Shown here in pieces: positions 7,839 to 15,610 of a stretch of 47,423 nucleotides of DNA. The notes under the pieces were generated by a model that had not been told where the DNA came from, searched no databases, and worked only from the letters and a program-made list of their open reading frames with translations. The DNA comes from Armatimonadota bacterium (GTDB taxonomy: Bacteria > Armatimonadota > Zipacnadia > JAUWAU01). The translations under genes and the position numbers were made by a program. Where the stretch lies: the NCBI GenBank assembly GCA_030601885.1, contig JAUWAU010000043.1, positions 1 through 47,423 on the forward strand, read 5' to 3'. The first letter of the stretch is position 1. Each line of letters opens with the position of its first letter.

Positions 7839-9182
7839 ATGTCGGCTATGAGGATCCAACGCCGTCGTCTAGCTCTGATCGTGGGAGCAGCATTCATCTT
7901 CTTCGCCGGCCTCGGCGCCGGGCTGGGCGCCGCTACGCTGCAGGACGTGCTCCGCGGCGAGGGCGGACTTGCCTTCGCCGCGCGCGTGGCGCAGCTCTTC
8001 CCCAGCCTCATCGACGTACGAGAGACCGGTGACATCCCGTCCGCCGGCGATCTCAAGCCCCTGAGCACCTTCTGGGAAGTGCGCGAGCAGATCAAGCGAA
8101 ACTTCGTGCACGCATTGAGCGAGGAGGAGGAGAAGGAGCTCACCTACGGCGCCCTTCGGGGCATGCTGGCGGCTCTCAAAGACCCCTACACCCGCTTCAT
8201 GACCGCCGAAGAATATGGCGTGTTTCAGACCGACACCAAGGGGGAATTCGAGGGCATCGGCGCTCAATTGTGGGCAGTGATGGACGAGAAGACCGGTGAG
8301 CAGCAGATAGTGGTGCTCTCGCTCATCGAAGGCGGCCCCGCTGCAGATACCGACCTGAAACCAAAGGACATAATAATCAAAGTGGACGGTCACTCCATCA
8401 AGGGCCTGCCGATCGCCGCGGTGGCAAAGCGCATCCGTGGCAAGCGCGATACCAAGGTCATGCTCACCGTGGTGCGCGAGGGCCTCGATAAGCCCAAGGA
8501 TATTGAGGTAACACGCGAGCGTGTCGAGATGCCGGTCGTCGAGTACCGGATGTTGCAGGATAAGATCGGGTACGTCTGGCTGCAGACGTTCAACCGCCAG
8601 GCTGAGGAGAAGACGCGGGCAGCGATCGCCGATCTGGAGAAGCAAGGTATGCGGGGGCTGATTCTCGACCTCACGGGCAACACCGGCGGGCTGTTGGATA
8701 TGGCCATCAAAGTGGCGAGCGTCTTCGTCAGCGGCGACAACATCGTCTGGATCGAGGAACGCGGTCGGCGCGCGCGCAAGCTGCCGTCAGAGGGGGAGCC
8801 CATCGACTCGGATTTGCCGCTGGCGGTGCTCATCTCGCACACTAGTGCCAGCGCCTCTGAGATCCTTGCCGGCGCCATCCAGGACTTCGGCCGCGGGACG
8901 ATCGTTGGCCAGAAGAGCTTTGGGAAAGCAAAGGTGCAAACAGTGATTCCACTCAACGATGGCTCGGCGCTGGCCGTCACCACTGCCAACTACCTGACCC
9001 CGAAAAAGCGTTCTGTGGACCAACACGGCATCACGCCCGACCGCATTATCCCCGAGCCGCCGAACGCGAAAGACATCTCGGTTGACGAGCTGCATGAGCA
9101 GCAGCTCCAAGCCACGGTAAAGATCATCAAGCAGAAGCTGGCCGCTGCTGCATCGGCTTCGGCCGCCCCCGTCGGCGGCTAG
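7839..9182 (+). CDS. C-terminal processing peptidase CtpA/CtpB (S41)
   Basis: A 447-residue serine protease with an N-terminal membrane anchor/signal (~11-33), a PDZ domain (~135-225) that selects C-terminal tails, and the S41 catalytic domain. By alignment to the Tsp spacing the catalytic residues are Ser338 (in SASASEI), Asp349 and Lys363 (in SFGKAKVQ), all present. An ATG three codons in (7848) is an alternative start. It follows the FtsEX-hydrolase set after 172 bp; ctp genes commonly accompany this cluster, where the protease can trim or degrade peptidoglycan hydrolases. The 172-bp gap holds only a weak hairpin near 7798-7815 (CCCACG/CGTGGG). Confidence 0.93.
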   Translation: MSAMRIQRRRLALIVGAAFIFFAGLGAGLGAATLQDVLRGEGGLAFAARVAQLFPSLIDVRETGDIPSAGDLKPLSTFWEVREQIKRNFVHALSEEEEKELTYGALRGMLAALKDPYTRFMTAEEYGVFQTDTKGEFEGIGAQLWAVMDEKTGEQQIVVLSLIEGGPAADTDLKPKDIIIKVDGHSIKGLPIAAVAKRIRGKRDTKVMLTVVREGLDKPKDIEVTRERVEMPVVEYRMLQDKIGYVWLQTFNRQAEEKTRAAIADLEKQGMRGLILDLTGNTGGLLDMAIKVASVFVSGDNIVWIEERGRRARKLPSEGEPIDSDLPLAVLISHTSASASEILAGAIQDFGRGTIVGQKSFGKAKVQTVIPLNDGSALAVTTANYLTPKKRSVDQHGITPDRIIPEPPNAKDISVDELHEQQLQATVKIIKQKLAAAASASAAPVGG

Positions 9183-9616
9183 TACCACAGCGACACTTTG
9201 TCACTCTCCCGCCTACGCACAATAGCCGCTTTGGCGACGGCGCGACAGGCAACGACGAAGCATCTCATACCGTGAGCGGTCACTATCACCCCAAGAGCGA
9301 CATCCTTCGCTCCCGTTGGTTGCTCAGATCGCCATCGGCGATCGAAAACGGCCTTGCCCCCGGCACAGTCCCGTTGTACTGCCAGAGGGCCGCTGCGGTG
9401 CATCCGGCGGTCGCGTTTCCCTCGTGTACGCGTCTCGCTCACGTCCCCCGCGCCGACGGCTCCCAGGCGGTGATGCAGGGTCTGGGCGGGCGATGCGCGA
9501 ATAGCCTCCATGCCGCCGGTTGGGACGAGCGGCCCATCGGCGAGGCGGCGGTGCTTTCCCAAGGCTGTGAGTGCCCCAGATCGAGGATGACTGGTAGGCT
9601 CCCGAGGGCCGCTCTG
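9183..9616. other. 434-bp gap with no recognised gene
   Basis: Between ctpA and the LysM-G5 gene I find no TATAAT-like promoter, tRNA or recognised riboswitch. Frames of 135 codons (+) and 163 codons (-) are open but show no family features, signal or ribosome site. It is long enough for a 5' regulatory leader of the cell-wall gene that follows; the cyclic-di-AMP riboswitch core was looked for and not seen. Confidence 0.4.
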
Positions 9617-9624
9617 GGAGGTGA
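9617..9624 (+). promoter_or_regulatory. Strong Shine-Dalgarno site fixing the LysM-G5 start
   Basis: GGAGGTGA, fully complementary to the 16S anti-SD core, lies 6 nt before the ATG at 9631. This rules out the in-frame TTG at 9625. Confidence 0.7.
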
Positions 9625-9630
9625 TTGCGG

Positions 9631-10683
9631 ATGCCCACGGACACTCGTGATCGCAAATTGCGCCGGGCAACGCGCATGATGAAGGCGTGGCGAGCCCTTG
9701 CCGTCATGGGCTGGCTTTTCTTCCTTTGCAGCCTGGCATACCTCAGCTTCTCCGGCCGGCCCCACGACGCGCGCGCCATCAGGGTGAACGGCGAAATCGT
9801 GCTTTGGGTGAGGGACGAGGACGTGGCGGAGCGCGTGCTTACCAAGGTGCTCGAGGGCAAGGGCGGAGCGCACTTCGACGCCACGGTCGCGCACGAAAGC
9901 GCTGCATTGCCAAAAGGCGCAAAGGTCCTGAGCGAAGGTGAAGCGATCGAGCGCCTCGCAAAGCAACTCCCGATCCTGGTCACCGGTTGGAAGATGGTCC
10001 TCGAAGGCAAAGATATAGTGACGATGGACAGCAAAGAGCACGCCGAGAAGGTGCTCGAAGAGCTCAAGGCGCGGTACGCAGCCCTCAAAGAGGGCGAGCA
10101 AATCATCGCACAGAGGCTCGAGCCAGAGCCAGTGATTCGCGAGACCACGGTACAGCCCGGCGAGGTATACACTGACGTGCAGAGCGCCGCCGAGATGCTG
10201 CAGAGCAGCCAACCGGAGACCGTCACCCACGTCGTGCAGCAGGGGGACACCCCGTTCTCGATCGCCGGCAAGTTCGGCATTCGGCTTCGCGACCTGGTTG
10301 CGCAAAACCCGGCCCTGAAGGGCGTAGTTGATGGCGAAAGATACCTGCTCCCAGGCGAGAAGCTCACGGTGAAGAAGCGCCGTAAAGGCGTGAAGGTGAT
10401 TACCGTCAAGCAGTACGAGGAGGAGCGGACCGTTGAGCTTGATCCGGTGATCGTGCGCAGCGACGACCTTCCCGCCGGCGAGGAGCGAGTTATCAGGGAG
10501 GGAAGGGCTCAGCGGCTAAAGGTCGCCGTCACCGTGACACTCGAGAACGACCGGGAGGTCCGGCGCAAGGAGACCCGGGTCGCAGAGCTTGACCAGGGCG
10601 AACAGCCCAGGAAGATCATCGGCACCGGCCCGACGCGCACCAGCGGCGCCGGCCGCTCAGCGGGTGGCACGTCCCGCCGGTAG
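9631..10683 (+). CDS. Membrane-anchored LysM-G5 domain cell-wall protein
   Basis: A 350-residue protein with a basic N-terminus, one membrane segment (~22-41), a charged linker with two similar alpha/beta segments (~45-190), a LysM domain (~200-247; HVVQQGDTPFSIAGKFG through LLPGEKLTV) that binds N-acetylglucosamine polymers, and a G5 domain (~256-325; KVITVKQYEEERTVE, a Gly-rich turn, then TVTLENDREV). LysM plus G5 is typical of peptidoglycan-remodelling proteins, where it is usually joined to a hydrolase domain such as 3D or M23; none is present here, and the tail is Gly/Arg/Thr-rich. It may be a wall-binding scaffold. Confidence 0.85.
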   Translation: MPTDTRDRKLRRATRMMKAWRALAVMGWLFFLCSLAYLSFSGRPHDARAIRVNGEIVLWVRDEDVAERVLTKVLEGKGGAHFDATVAHESAALPKGAKVLSEGEAIERLAKQLPILVTGWKMVLEGKDIVTMDSKEHAEKVLEELKARYAALKEGEQIIAQRLEPEPVIRETTVQPGEVYTDVQSAAEMLQSSQPETVTHVVQQGDTPFSIAGKFGIRLRDLVAQNPALKGVVDGERYLLPGEKLTVKKRRKGVKVITVKQYEEERTVELDPVIVRSDDLPAGEERVIREGRAQRLKVAVTVTLENDREVRRKETRVAELDQGEQPRKIIGTGPTRTSGAGRSAGGTSRR

Positions 10684-10687
10684 GAGG
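10682..10687 (+). promoter_or_regulatory. Shine-Dalgarno site deciding a TTG start
   Basis: AGGAGG overlaps the stop of the LysM-G5 gene and lies 9 nt before the TTG at 10697. It supports the short form of the prenyl synthase rather than starts inside the preceding gene. Confidence 0.6.
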
Positions 10688-10696
10688 AAACCCAGG

Positions 10697-11581
10697 TTGG
10701 ACCTGTTGCAGCACTTGCGCAGCGAGGCGGAGACGGTGAACGCGCATCTCGATCATCTCCTGCCGAGCTGCGAGGGGCTGGCGCGGAACGTTATCGAGGC
10801 GATGCGCTACAGCACGCAGGCCGGCGGCAAGCGGGTGCGTGGGGCAATGGTTCGGGCCGCCGCCGAGACGTTCGGCACGCCAAAAGACGACGTGCTGCCC
10901 ACCGCGTGCGGCATCGAGATGATTCATACCGCCACCCTCATTCACGACGATCTCCCCTGCATTGACGATGCCGGCCTCCGGCGTGGCAAGCCGTCATGTC
11001 ACCAGGTATTCGGCGAAGCCACGGCTCTGTTGGCGGGCGATGCACTCCTCATTGCCGGGCTGCACGCGATCGCTACGCAGGCGTCGCGCTTCGATCCCGC
11101 CCGCGTTGCCCGGGCAGTGGTCGAAGTGGCCGAGCTGGCCGGCATAGGGGGCGTCATCGCGGGAGAGGCGGTGGACATCGAGGCCGAGGGAAAGCCGCCC
11201 GAGAGCGAGACGCTCGCCTTCATCCACGACAAGAAGACGGCGGCCCTGTTTCGCGCTGCGGTGCGGGCCGGGGCCATCCTCGCGGACGTCACCGATCCCG
11301 ACCTGGCGACGTTGACGCGGTATGCGACGGCTCTCGGACAGGCCTTTCAAGTCACCGACGATATCCTCGACGTCATCGGCAACCCAGCCACCATGGGTAA
11401 GCAGACGGGCGGCGATGCGGCTAAGGGCAAGCTGACGTACACCGCCGTCTGGGGCTTGGACGGAGCGCGAACGCGCGCCCGAGAGCTGGCGCACGAAGCC
11501 CGGGACGCAGCCGGACAGCTTCCTGCCAACCGCGAGTTCTGGTTCGCACTGGTGGACTTCGTGGTGGAGCGCGAGTTCTGA
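10697..11581 (+). CDS. ispA: Short-chain polyprenyl diphosphate synthase (FPP/GGPP synthase)
   Basis: A 294-residue prenyltransferase from the TTG at 10697, condensing isopentenyl diphosphate with allylic diphosphates. It carries the first Asp-rich motif DDLPCID (84-90) followed by LRRGKPS, the substrate-binding GGKRVRG (43-49), a KKTAALF segment, and the second Asp-rich motif DDILD (~221-225) with GKQTGGDAAKGK after it. Small residues before the first motif cannot fix the chain length, so farnesyl and geranylgeranyl synthase remain alternatives. Only 13 bp separate it from the preceding gene; ispH follows after 154 bp, so two isoprenoid genes are clustered. Confidence 0.9.
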   Translation: MDLLQHLRSEAETVNAHLDHLLPSCEGLARNVIEAMRYSTQAGGKRVRGAMVRAAAETFGTPKDDVLPTACGIEMIHTATLIHDDLPCIDDAGLRRGKPSCHQVFGEATALLAGDALLIAGLHAIATQASRFDPARVARAVVEVAELAGIGGVIAGEAVDIEAEGKPPESETLAFIHDKKTAALFRAAVRAGAILADVTDPDLATLTRYATALGQAFQVTDDILDVIGNPATMGKQTGGDAAKGKLTYTAVWGLDGARTRARELAHEARDAAGQLPANREFWFALVDFVVEREF

Positions 11582-11657
11582 TGACCAGTTCTCAGTGGCC
11601 GCTGGCAACGAAGGTGGGTAGCCGCGAAAGGCTGTCCGGTCACGGCAGGCAGGCGCC

Positions 11658-11699
11658 GGGGCGACCCGGCCGGGGGCGGGCAAGCCGCCGGGTTCGCCC
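11658..11699. repeat. Imperfect hairpin, GGGGCGACCC repeat family
   Basis: A 12-bp stem with one bulge (11659-11670 with 11687-11699) and a 16-nt loop lies between the prenyl synthase and ispH. Its left arm contains GGGGCGACCCGGC, identical to 13 bases of the hairpin at 41396-41424. Confidence 0.5.
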
Positions 11700-11735
11700 T
11701 GCAGGCCGACGACCCTCCAGTGATTAGGCGATGGC

Positions 11736-12590
11736 ATGCGGATAGAGGTGGCAGAAGAAGTGGCATTCTGCTTCGGCGTGCAGCGGGCGCTGCGCATGGT
11801 GCGCGGGGCACTGCGCCGCGGCCGGAAGGCGCTGAGCCTCGGGCCACTCATCCACAATCCCCAGGTCGTTGGCGAACTCGAGGAGCTGGGCCTGCGCGTC
11901 GTCAACGATCTCTCCGAGATCACCTCCGGAGCGGTCGTCGTGCGCACCCACGGTGCCCTGCCCGAGGTGCTGGCCGAAGCCGAACGACGTGGACTCGAAG
12001 TGATTGACGCTACGTGCCCCTTTGTCAAGAGGGCCCAACAGGCCGCTGCTCAGATGCACCAAGAGGGCTACACGGTGATCGTGCTGGGCGAGCGCGACCA
12101 TCCCGAGACGCTTGCCATCCTGGCGTGTACGGATGGCGAAGCCGCCGTGGTCGAGTCGGTGGCTGATGGCGCGAGCGCTCTGCTGACATCCGGCGGGCGC
12201 ACCGGGCGGCGACTGGGCCTCGTGGCGCAGACGACGCAGCCGCTGGAGCGCTTTGCGGCGCTTGTAGCGGCACTGCTGCCGCTGTGCGAGGAGCTCAAAG
12301 CGGCCAACACGGTGTGTGATGCCACCGTAGGGCGACAAGCTGCGGCAACCCGCCTTGCACAGGAAGCCGATGTCATGATCGTTGTGGGCGGCCACGAGAG
12401 CGCCAACACGCGGCGGCTCGCCGAGATCTGCCGGCGTCACGCGCCCCGCACTTATCACATCCAGACGGCCGCCGAGATCCGCGCGGAGTGGCTTCGCGGG
12501 GCCGAATACGTCGGCATAACCGGCGGGGCATCGACGCCGCCGGAGGCTCTGCAGGAAGCGCGGAAATGCCTGGAGGAGCTGGCGGAATGA
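11736..12590 (+). CDS. ispH: 4-hydroxy-3-methylbut-2-enyl diphosphate reductase
   Basis: The last enzyme of the MEP pathway, reducing HMBPP to isopentenyl and dimethylallyl diphosphate. The 284-residue protein has the three conserved cluster cysteines, Cys12 (FCFGV), Cys94 (DATCPFV) and Cys194 (NTVCDAT), plus the substrate-binding segments HNPQVV, RTHG and GHESANT and the C-terminal ITGGASTPP. Length and motif order are normal. Its stop overlaps the next ATG as ATGA, so translation of the phosphotransacylase is probably coupled. Confidence 0.96.
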   Translation: MRIEVAEEVAFCFGVQRALRMVRGALRRGRKALSLGPLIHNPQVVGELEELGLRVVNDLSEITSGAVVVRTHGALPEVLAEAERRGLEVIDATCPFVKRAQQAAAQMHQEGYTVIVLGERDHPETLAILACTDGEAAVVESVADGASALLTSGGRTGRRLGLVAQTTQPLERFAALVAALLPLCEELKAANTVCDATVGRQAAATRLAQEADVMIVVGGHESANTRRLAEICRRHAPRTYHIQTAAEIRAEWLRGAEYVGITGGASTPPEALQEARKCLEELAE

Positions 12591-13531
12591 TCACCCGACT
12601 GGACGAGATCGTCGATGCCATCCAGGAGTACCCCGTGCAGCGTGTGGCAGTCGCTGCGGCGGAGTCCAGGACGGTCCTGGAGGCAGTGCGCGACGCTCGG
12701 GCCCGCGACATCGCGTCGCCGCTGCTGGTGGGCCAGGAGGCGGCAATTCGGGGCATTGCCGAGGAGATCGACTTGGACCTCAGCGATGTTCCCATCATCC
12801 ACGAGCCGGACGATGCGGTGGCGGCGAGGCGTGCGGTCCTTGAGGTGCGCGAGGGCCGGGCCGACGTTCTCATGAAGGGTCACATCCACACCGACGATTT
12901 TCTCCGCGGCCTTCTCGACAGGCAGAGCGGGCTGCGCACGGATGCCTTGATGAGCCACGTCTTCATCCTTGACGCTGCGAAGCAGCTCGGGCGCCTGCTC
13001 CTGGTGACGGATGGCGCGATGAACATTGCCCCCGACCTGGTGGCCAAGGCTCAGATCCTTCTCAATGCCGTCTATCTGGCGCACCTGTTGGGCAACGAGA
13101 TGCCGAGAGTATGCGTGCTTGCGGCGGTGGAGCTGGTCAATCCGAACATGCCCGCGACGCTGGATGCCGCGGCCCTGGCGACGATGAACCGCCGCGGGCA
13201 GTTCCCCACGTGCGAGGTCGATGGACCCTTCGCGCTGGACAACGCCGTCTCGACGCTGGCGGCCGAGATCAAGGGAATCAAGGGGGTCTGCGCCGGTCTG
13301 GGCGACATTCTGCTCGTTCCGAATATCGCAGCAGGCAACATCATGGTGAAGACGTTCTCGTTCCTCGGCGGCGGGCGGACCGCTGGCGTGCTGATCGGGG
13401 CAGCAGCGCCCGTGGTGCTGACCTCGCGAGCCGACACGGCCGAATCGAAGATGCTCTCCATGGCCACGGCCGTGTTTGTCGCGGACATGACCCGGGACAA
13501 GAAGGTCAAGATCGGCAAGGTGCACTACTGA
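12587..13531 (+). CDS. Phosphate butyryl/acetyltransferase (Ptb family)
   Basis: A 314-residue enzyme of the phosphate acetyl/butaryl transferase family, which exchanges CoA and phosphate on short-chain acyl groups. Recognisable segments are RVAVAAAESRTVLEAV near the N-terminus, VLMKGHIHTDDFLRGLL, SHVFILD, LVTDGAMNIAP and the C-terminal GDILLVPNIAAGNIMVK and APVVLTSRAD. The ATG overlaps the ispH stop and has GGAGGAG 8 nt upstream. Its usual partner butyrate kinase is not in the window, so whether it makes butyrate, acetate or branched acyl phosphates is open. Confidence 0.88.
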   Translation: MITRLDEIVDAIQEYPVQRVAVAAAESRTVLEAVRDARARDIASPLLVGQEAAIRGIAEEIDLDLSDVPIIHEPDDAVAARRAVLEVREGRADVLMKGHIHTDDFLRGLLDRQSGLRTDALMSHVFILDAAKQLGRLLLVTDGAMNIAPDLVAKAQILLNAVYLAHLLGNEMPRVCVLAAVELVNPNMPATLDAAALATMNRRGQFPTCEVDGPFALDNAVSTLAAEIKGIKGVCAGLGDILLVPNIAAGNIMVKTFSFLGGGRTAGVLIGAAAPVVLTSRADTAESKMLSMATAVFVADMTRDKKVKIGKVHY

Positions 13532-13548
13532 TGCCACAACCCGCGTAG

Positions 13549-13568
13549 CGCGGGCTTTCCAGCCCGCG
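13549..13568. terminator. Hairpin after the phosphotransacylase gene (REP-like)
   Basis: An 8-bp perfect stem CGCGGGCT/AGCCCGCG with a TTCC loop starts 17 nt after the stop at 13531. There is no T-run, so it is either a weak terminator or a dispersed palindrome. The rest of the gap to 13701 holds only the ribosome site of the next gene. Confidence 0.45.
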
Positions 13569-13700
13569 AACCACTGACCCCCAACCTTTCACCCTCCTCG
13601 TCAAGAAGGGACTTGGGCTCCCTGCGCGAAACCTATGGGCGATGCTGGCTGGAATGTGACCGGAACGATACCCCCCGGTCACGAGAGAGGTGACAGGCCA

Positions 13701-14648
13701 ATGTTCAAGCTCGGAGTCATGACGGACGAGATAAGCCAGGACTTCCAACGCGCAGTGGACGTGTGCAAGGAGTACGATCTGGACGGCGTCGAGATCCGCT
13801 CGGTCTGGGACACGCCGCCACAGGACATCACGGACGAGCAGGCGGCCCGAATCATGGACATCCTGGGCGCAGCCGGGATGGAAGTGTGCTGCATCGCCTC
13901 GCCCTTCCTGAAGTGCGACATGGACAGTTCGGCCGAATACGAGGAGCATCTGGGTATCCTGCGGCGCTGCTGCCACCTCGCCCACACCTTCAACACCAAG
14001 ATCATTCGGGGCTTCACCTTCTGGGCGAAGGAGGGCGTGGAGCCCTCGGACGTGTGGGACCGGATTCTGAAAGCCTACGACGAACCCGTGCGCATTCTCG
14101 AGGGCGAAGACCTCTACGTCGGGATCGAGAACGAGTCCAGCACCATGTGCGGCTCGGCGCGGCTGACGCAGAAGTTCATCGCGGACCTGGGCTCAGAGCG
14201 CGTCCAGTCCATCTGGGACGCCGCCAACGAGGTGCACTACAACGCCGAGCGCGGCGTGCCCGACAACTGGGGACTCTACAAAGAGGGATTCAATCGCCCA
14301 TTTCCGGAGGCCTACGAGCGTCTCCGCCCGGTCATGATCCACGTGCACATCAAGGACTCCCACAAGAGCCCCACGACAAACGACGCAGCTTCGGTGCGCG
14401 TTGGCGAGGGAGACATCGACTACCCGGGCCACCTCCAGGCGCTGGTGGACAGCGGCTACGACGGCTACTGCTCGCTCGAGACGCACTGGCGCACGACGAC
14501 GCTGACCAAGGAGCAGGTGAATCGCCCGGGCGGCGCCGGCTTCAGCGCAGAGGGCGAGCCGGCATCGCGCCTGTGCTTCGACAGCCTCAAGGAAATGATC
14601 GCCGACCTTAAAGGCAGTGGTCAGTGGTCAGTGGTTGGTGATCAGTAG
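13701..14648 (+). CDS. TIM-barrel sugar phosphate isomerase/epimerase-like protein
   Basis: A 315-residue protein of the xylose-isomerase-like TIM-barrel superfamily (AP_endonuc_2 fold). It begins FKLGVMTDEISQDFQRAVDV and contains YDLDGVEIRS, GIENESSTMCGSA (metal-ligand Glu), SIWDAANE (Asp), MIHVHIKDS (His) and YCSLETHW (Glu), which together supply a plausible divalent-metal site. Such proteins isomerise or epimerise sugars, but the substrate cannot be read from sequence. The ATG has AGAGGTGA 7 nt upstream. The last ~11 residues (GSGQWSVVGDQ) are encoded by a dispersed intergenic repeat. Confidence 0.85.
   Translation: MFKLGVMTDEISQDFQRAVDVCKEYDLDGVEIRSVWDTPPQDITDEQAARIMDILGAAGMEVCCIASPFLKCDMDSSAEYEEHLGILRRCCHLAHTFNTKIIRGFTFWAKEGVEPSDVWDRILKAYDEPVRILEGEDLYVGIENESSTMCGSARLTQKFIADLGSERVQSIWDAANEVHYNAERGVPDNWGLYKEGFNRPFPEAYERLRPVMIHVHIKDSHKSPTTNDAASVRVGEGDIDYPGHLQALVDSGYDGYCSLETHWRTTTLTKEQVNRPGGAGFSAEGEPASRLCFDSLKEMIADLKGSGQWSVVGDQ
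14614..14647. repeat. CAGTGGT-type dispersed repeat at a gene 3' end
   Basis: Tandem CAGTGGT units (GGCAGTGGTCAGTGGTC and so on, ending GATCAGTAG) cover the last codons and stop of the TIM-barrel gene. Related copies lie at 21280-21308 (opposite strand), 30875-30910 and 30974-30990, each at a gene end. Confidence 0.6.
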
Positions 14649-14698
14649 GGGCAGCGCGGCAGGTGTTTTGGTTTGCCGCTGTCCCTCGTCTCGTGACG

Positions 14699-15610
14699 AT
14701 GCCCTTCGTGGTCTACTCACCCGAGTACTACGTAGACATGGGCGAGCACGTCTTCCCGGTGCAGAAGTACCGTCTCTGTTATGAGAAGCTCTGCCGGGAC
14801 GGCGTGGTTGCGCTCGATGACGCCGCAAGCCCGGTGCGCGCGACGGAGCGCCAGCTCCTGCTCGTGCACAGTCCTGAATACCTCGCCCGCCTCGAATCCC
14901 TCGCAGCCTCGGGCTGGTCGTACCTGACGCCGGATACGCCGATCACGGCAGAGATCCTCGACAAGTCCATGCTCGCCGCGGGCGGCACCATCGTGGCCGC
15001 CCGCCTTGCACTGAGCGACGGCCTCTCGGTGCACCTCAACGGCGGCTTTCACCACGCCTTTCCCGACCATGGCGAGGGCTTCTGCTACCTCAACGACGTC
15101 GCCATTGCCGTCCGCGTCCTACAGAGAGAGAGGGCAATTCAGCGGGCTGCCATCATCGACTGCGACCTGCACCAGGGCAATGGCACGGCGAGCATCTTTG
15201 CCGCGTCGCCCGAGGTGTTCACTTTCTCGATCCATCAGGAGAACAACTATCCGTTCCCCAAGCCCCCGAGCGATGTAGACATTGGCCTGCCGGACGGCGC
15301 CGATGATGCCGCCTACCTTGCCGAGCTAAAGAAGCACGTGCCTGCCGTGCTGGATCGCGCGCGGCCGGACCTGGTGTTGTATCTGGCCGGGGCCGATCCG
15401 TACGAGCACGATCTGCTCGGGGGCCTGTGTGTGAGCATGGAGGGCCTGAGGCGACGAGACGCTCTCGTGCTGGAGGCCTGCACCGCGCGGGGGACGCCGG
15501 CCGTGGTGCTCCTGGCCGGCGGGTATGCGGCGCGGACGGAGGACACGGTTCAGATCCACTGCAGCACGGTTGAGGTGGTCCGGGAGCTGCGCGGCCGGAC
15601 GACGTCATAA
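14699..15610 (+). CDS. Histone-deacetylase-family deacetylase (class II/AcuC-like)
   Basis: A 303-residue arginase/deacetylase-fold zinc enzyme, removing acetyl groups from acetyl-lysine, acetylpolyamines or similar amides. Evidence: GGFHHA (115-120) with the tandem His, GFCYLNDVAIA, zinc ligands Asp156 and His158 in DCDLHQGNGTAS, the third ligand in GADPYEHD (Asp233), and the C-terminal LLAGGYA. The substrate is unknown; bacterial members include acetoin-utilisation and polyamine deacetylases. The start at 14699 places the conserved FVVYSPEY at the N-terminus, although its ribosome site is weak; an ATG at 14663 is possible. Confidence 0.9.
   Translation: MPFVVYSPEYYVDMGEHVFPVQKYRLCYEKLCRDGVVALDDAASPVRATERQLLLVHSPEYLARLESLAASGWSYLTPDTPITAEILDKSMLAAGGTIVAARLALSDGLSVHLNGGFHHAFPDHGEGFCYLNDVAIAVRVLQRERAIQRAAIIDCDLHQGNGTASIFAASPEVFTFSIHQENNYPFPKPPSDVDIGLPDGADDAAYLAELKKHVPAVLDRARPDLVLYLAGADPYEHDLLGGLCVSMEGLRRRDALVLEACTARGTPAVVLLAGGYAARTEDTVQIHCSTVEVVRELRGRTTS

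Noticed and set aside
9183..9630. Cyclic-di-AMP (ydaO-type) riboswitch before the LysM-G5 gene
   Set aside because: The gene type fits, but the conserved GGGGTGAA and CAGCTAACCTCGTA-like core segments are not present on the plus strand.
9179..9670. 163-codon minus-strand frame in the ctpA/LysM gap
   Set aside because: No motif, no signal peptide and no ribosome site; it runs into the neighbouring genes.
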